Shown here: in pieces, positions 61,448 to 64,000 of the stretch
Layout: every line of letters starts with the position of its first letter
Numbering within the stretch: position 1 is the stretch's first letter
Source: Firmicutes bacterium CAG:631
GTDB lineage: Bacteria; Bacillota_I; Bacilli_A; RFN20; CAG-631
Length of the DNA: 64,000 nucleotides
Direction: 5' to 3'
Assembly: GCA_000433015.1 (NCBI GenBank)
Contig: HF998010.1
Location: 23,111-87,110 of the forward strand
The notes under the pieces: model-generated
What the model was told of the DNA's origin: nothing
The model's input: only the letters and a program-made list of their open reading frames with translations
The model's database searches: none
Made by a program: the position numbers and the translations under genes

Positions 61448-63502
61448 TTATTTTGCAGTTTTTAGGTAATAAAAATGATAACGATAAGAAAAGGTAATTC
61501 CTCCGTGAATATTCGTTTGGTATAAGATGACATTGTGTTTTTTTAGTCGTTCAATTACTTCTAAGGAAGGATGACCATAAAAATTTTTTCCAACACTAAT
61601 AATAGCAATTTTAGGTTGAATGAATTGCAAAAATTCATCACTAGTAGAAGTTTTACTTCCATGGTGTGCCACTTTTAAAACATCAACAGGTAATGACTCA
61701 TATTGTTGAATGATATTTTTTTCGACAGATTGGTCAATGTCTCCTGTAAATAAAAAGTTTAAATGGGCAATGTTGCCGTATAATACAATACTTTGATTAT
61801 TAGAATCAGAATATAAATTGGCAAAAGAATTAAGATTCATTAATGTAAGTGAACCTAAAGAAATTTTTTTAATATTTGGATTATCAATCACTTTTTTTAC
61901 AATAAATTGTTTTTTTAAAGAAGGAAGCGCACCATTATGATCATAATCATCGTGTGAAATAACAACTAAATCAATTTGTTTAATACCATAATATTCTAAA
62001 TAAGGAATAATTTTTTTAGATGCAATATCATAGTTTTGTATGCCTCCCGTATCAATAAGCATTACACCTTGACCCCATTTTACTTGAATGACAGCACAAT
62101 CACCTTGATATACATCTAAAAAGGTAATCTGATCATAGAATTTAAAATAATTTTTATGATAATTGATAAACAATATTAAAATAGTAAAACTAAATTGTAA
62201 AAGAAAAGCTTTAATATTTCTTTTTTCTAATGCTAAAAAAACAAAAAATAAAATAATATAATATAAAAGTATAAAAAATGTTGAAGGCTTTCCAAAAATT
62301 AATAATTGCGTTTGATTAGCAAAAGTATTGATTTTATCTAAAAAAAATCGATAAATAAAAGAAAACAGATTACCATCGATAAATGAAAGGCAGATAGAAA
62401 GTAAAGAAAAAATAAATAAAATTAAAACAATTGGAGAAAGTAAAATATTGCTAAAAAAACTTATAAAATTAATTTTATAATTAATGGACAACTGAATTGG
62501 AATCATAATCATAAAAGCGATAAAAGATAAAAGAAAACTTTGTGTTATTTTACTTTTATCTTTTAATATTTTTTTAGATAAGATTAAAATAAAAGCTAAA
62601 CTATAACTCATGATAAAGGATAAGTTAAAAATAGATAATGGTTCGAATAAAAACAAAATAAATCCACTAAAGGCTAATCCATCTAATGCAGTAAAACGAT
62701 GTTTTTTATCAATAAAAGTAAAAAACAAGCAAAAAAGGGATCGAAAAGCACTAATAGAAAAATTTAATAAATAAAGATAAAAAAATAAAATACAAAAAGA
62801 TAAATAAGAAGCTTTGTTTTTTAAAAAAAGCGAAAATATTCGATTGAAAAGTTGAAATAAAAAAACAAAATGAAATCCAGAAACCACAAATAGGTGTAAA
62901 GCATTAATTTGAAGTAATGAATCATAGGCCAAAGGGTCAATATAACGATCATTAAATAAAAGTAAAGCAATAAAAGATTGGCTTTCATTCGATAAATTTG
63001 ATAAAATGAAATTCGTTATTTTTAAAGATAATGGTTTACTCCTTTGAAGAATTTGAAAGTTGTTAATATTTTCGAATTGATAATAAACACGCTTGTTTTT
63101 TAAATAATTTTGAAATTCAAAGCCTACTAGTTGTGAATCTTTTGAAATTTTTTTTAAGTTTGCTTCAAAAGACAAAAGATCATTTGGGAAAATTTCTTGT
63201 TCTTCCGTATATAATAAGATAAATTTATCTTTATAATTTACAATACAATAAGTTTCTTTAACCTCTTTTACTTTGACTTGATAGGATTGATACGTTGTGC
63301 TTAAATGGTAAGGAGAATTGGTTTTATAAAAACAAAAAAATAGAAAGCACCCAACCATAATGAGTACGGGTTGAATGCTTGCTTTTTTATACATATAGAG
63401 TAATAAAAGAACATTTAAACCAATAAATAAAACTTGTTTTGTATTAATGAATAAAATACCTAAACAAGCAGAAAGGAAAAAGAAAAAGTAATACCCTTTC
63501 AT
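61448..63502 (-). CDS. comEC: ComEC/Rec2 DNA uptake channel
   Basis: A 684-residue protein with N-terminal transmembrane helices, a competence domain (LHLFVVSGFHFVFLFQLFNR, the usual H-x-x-x-x-S-G-x-H motif), further helices to about 450, and a C-terminal metallo-beta-lactamase-like domain with VISHDDYDHNGALP and VAHHGSKTSTSDEF. It moves single-stranded DNA into the cell. It overlaps comEA by 4 bases and precedes holA. Confidence 0.9.
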   Translation of the reverse strand: MKGYYFFFFLSACLGILFINTKQVLFIGLNVLLLLYMYKKASIQPVLIMVGCFLFFCFYKTNSPYHLSTTYQSYQVKVKEVKETYCIVNYKDKFILLYTEEQEIFPNDLLSFEANLKKISKDSQLVGFEFQNYLKNKRVYYQFENINNFQILQRSKPLSLKITNFILSNLSNESQSFIALLLFNDRYIDPLAYDSLLQINALHLFVVSGFHFVFLFQLFNRIFSLFLKNKASYLSFCILFFYLYLLNFSISAFRSLFCLFFTFIDKKHRFTALDGLAFSGFILFLFEPLSIFNLSFIMSYSLAFILILSKKILKDKSKITQSFLLSFIAFMIMIPIQLSINYKINFISFFSNILLSPIVLILFIFSLLSICLSFIDGNLFSFIYRFFLDKINTFANQTQLLIFGKPSTFFILLYYIILFFVFLALEKRNIKAFLLQFSFTILILFINYHKNYFKFYDQITFLDVYQGDCAVIQVKWGQGVMLIDTGGIQNYDIASKKIIPYLEYYGIKQIDLVVISHDDYDHNGALPSLKKQFIVKKVIDNPNIKKISLGSLTLMNLNSFANLYSDSNNQSIVLYGNIAHLNFLFTGDIDQSVEKNIIQQYESLPVDVLKVAHHGSKTSTSDEFLQFIQPKIAIISVGKNFYGHPSLEVIERLKKHNVILYQTNIHGGITFSYRYHFYYLKTAK

Positions 63503-63999
63503 AAAATAATAAAATCACGAATTTTATTAAAAATTTTAGTTCCAATTCCTTGAACATCTAAAAGTTGTTCTAGATAAGAAAAAATGCCAATTTCATTACG
63601 ATATTGTACAATTCGATTGGCCAAAGTTAATCCAATATTCGGTATGTCTTGTAAAGCATCCACATCGGCTTCGTTGATTGAAATTTTAGTTTCATCTGAT
63701 ACTTTTGGAATATAAATTTGTATATCGTTTTCTAAAACTAAATATAAATTAAAAGCATCATAATCAGTGTCGTCTAAAACACCTCCAGCTAATTCTAAAG
63801 CAGATTCTAAAAAAGAACCCCTTTCGATGGTATATGTACCAGGATCTTTTATATTTCCAGTTAAAGTAATTTTAATTTCTTCTTCTGTCAATTCAAAATC
63901 AGTAGAAAGATTTTCTTGATTCAAACTGGCATAAAATGATGCCTTGTTTTTTTCAATCATCTGTAACCCTGATACAATCGTAAAAACAAAAATAACCAC
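63499..63999 (-). CDS. comEA: ComEA DNA receptor, possibly cut at the window edge
   Basis: A 166-residue frame with an N-terminal hydrophobic segment, an SLBB-type middle part (GNIKDPGTYTIERGSFLESA) and a C-terminal double helix-hairpin-helix (ADVDALQDIPNIGLTLANRI then LEQLLDVQGIGTKIFNKIRD). It binds DNA outside the cell for ComEC. The frame begins with GTG two bases from the edge, so the true start may lie outside. Confidence 0.85.
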   Translation of the reverse strand: MVIFVFTIVSGLQMIEKNKASFYASLNQENLSTDFELTEEEIKITLTGNIKDPGTYTIERGSFLESALELAGGVLDDTDYDAFNLYLVLENDIQIYIPKVSDETKISINEADVDALQDIPNIGLTLANRIVQYRNEIGIFSYLEQLLDVQGIGTKIFNKIRDFIIL

Positions 64000-64000
64000 T

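Noticed and set aside
1-64000. CRISPR arrays or riboswitches
   Set aside because: No regularly spaced repeats of 24-40 bases and no leader with a recognisable riboswitch core were found by reading both strands. A covariance-model search would be decisive.
1-64000. Alternative genetic code with TGA as Trp (Mycoplasma type)
   Set aside because: Trp is coded by TGG in the proteins read, and TGA serves as a normal stop in several genes.

Overview
The window is very AT-rich and uses the standard code: tryptophan is read from TGG, and TGA acts as a stop, for example at the ends of aroQ and the recombinase remnant. Strong Shine-Dalgarno motifs (GGAGG) precede most genes. Low-GC Bacillota-type genes (ComEA/ComEC, HolA, YfhO, DegV, DUF1540, a SpoVIF-like protein, a paired U32 peptidase locus) suggest a gut-type member of the Bacilli, near the Erysipelotrichales/RF39/Mollicutes-related groups. 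The exact taxon cannot be fixed from the sequence.

Layout. (1) 1-10.6 kb is chromosomal with signs of decay: an MFS transporter running off the left edge, an aldo/keto reductase cut down by an internal deletion, a methyltransferase, small membrane proteins, a TetR-controlled heterodimeric ABC exporter with tandem operators, a DUF2871 stub and two large lipoproteins. (2) About 10.7-34.3 kb is an accessory island, all on the minus strand. It ends beside tRNA-Ser(CGA) with a broken large serine recombinase and nested inverted repeats. (3) 34.6-42 kb holds YfhO, formate-THF ligase, a twin DUF1540 protein, a lipid kinase and a PduL-type phosphotransacylase. (4) 42-48.6 kb is a complete seven-step shikimate operon (six genes, aroE and aroK fused) with a divergent chorismate mutase behind a tiny aromatic-rich ORF. 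(5) 48.6-64 kb is housekeeping: flavodoxin-like reductase, thioredoxin, Der, Cmk, TcdA, two U32 tRNA-hydroxylation proteins, two tandem solute-binding lipoproteins, DegV, a ROK kinase, HolA, ComEC and ComEA.

The island has three blocks. The left block (11.3-18.9 kb) is nucleotide and DNA metabolism: anaerobic ribonucleotide reductase NrdD, short and without an ATP-cone, with its activase NrdG; a dNMP kinase; a phosphoesterase; a DnaQ-like exonuclease with a BRCT-like tail; and an unusual protein joining a long BspA-type leucine-rich-repeat region to a DNA adenine methyltransferase. The middle block (19.5-28.8 kb) is one promoter-to-terminator unit of seven genes: DUF2971, a 1514-residue protein with a GHKL/HSP90-type ATPase and a C-terminal DUF3883 nuclease-like domain, a lipoprotein, a nucleotidyltransferase (MNT) overlapping a HEPN protein, a helical coiled-coil protein and a tetra-helical membrane protein. 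The right block (29.2-33.6 kb) is a tightly packed operon of four unrecognised genes (coiled coils, a C-terminal membrane anchor, zinc ribbon plus SAP) ending in a truncated DUF262 gene. The middle and right blocks look like defence-type systems and are the best candidates for something undescribed.

A metabolic link also stands out. The shikimate operon plus chorismate mutase makes prephenate, which U32 proteins of the TrhP type are known to need for tRNA wobble-uridine hydroxylation. Both parts are here, while no prephenate dehydratase or dehydrogenase is visible in the window.
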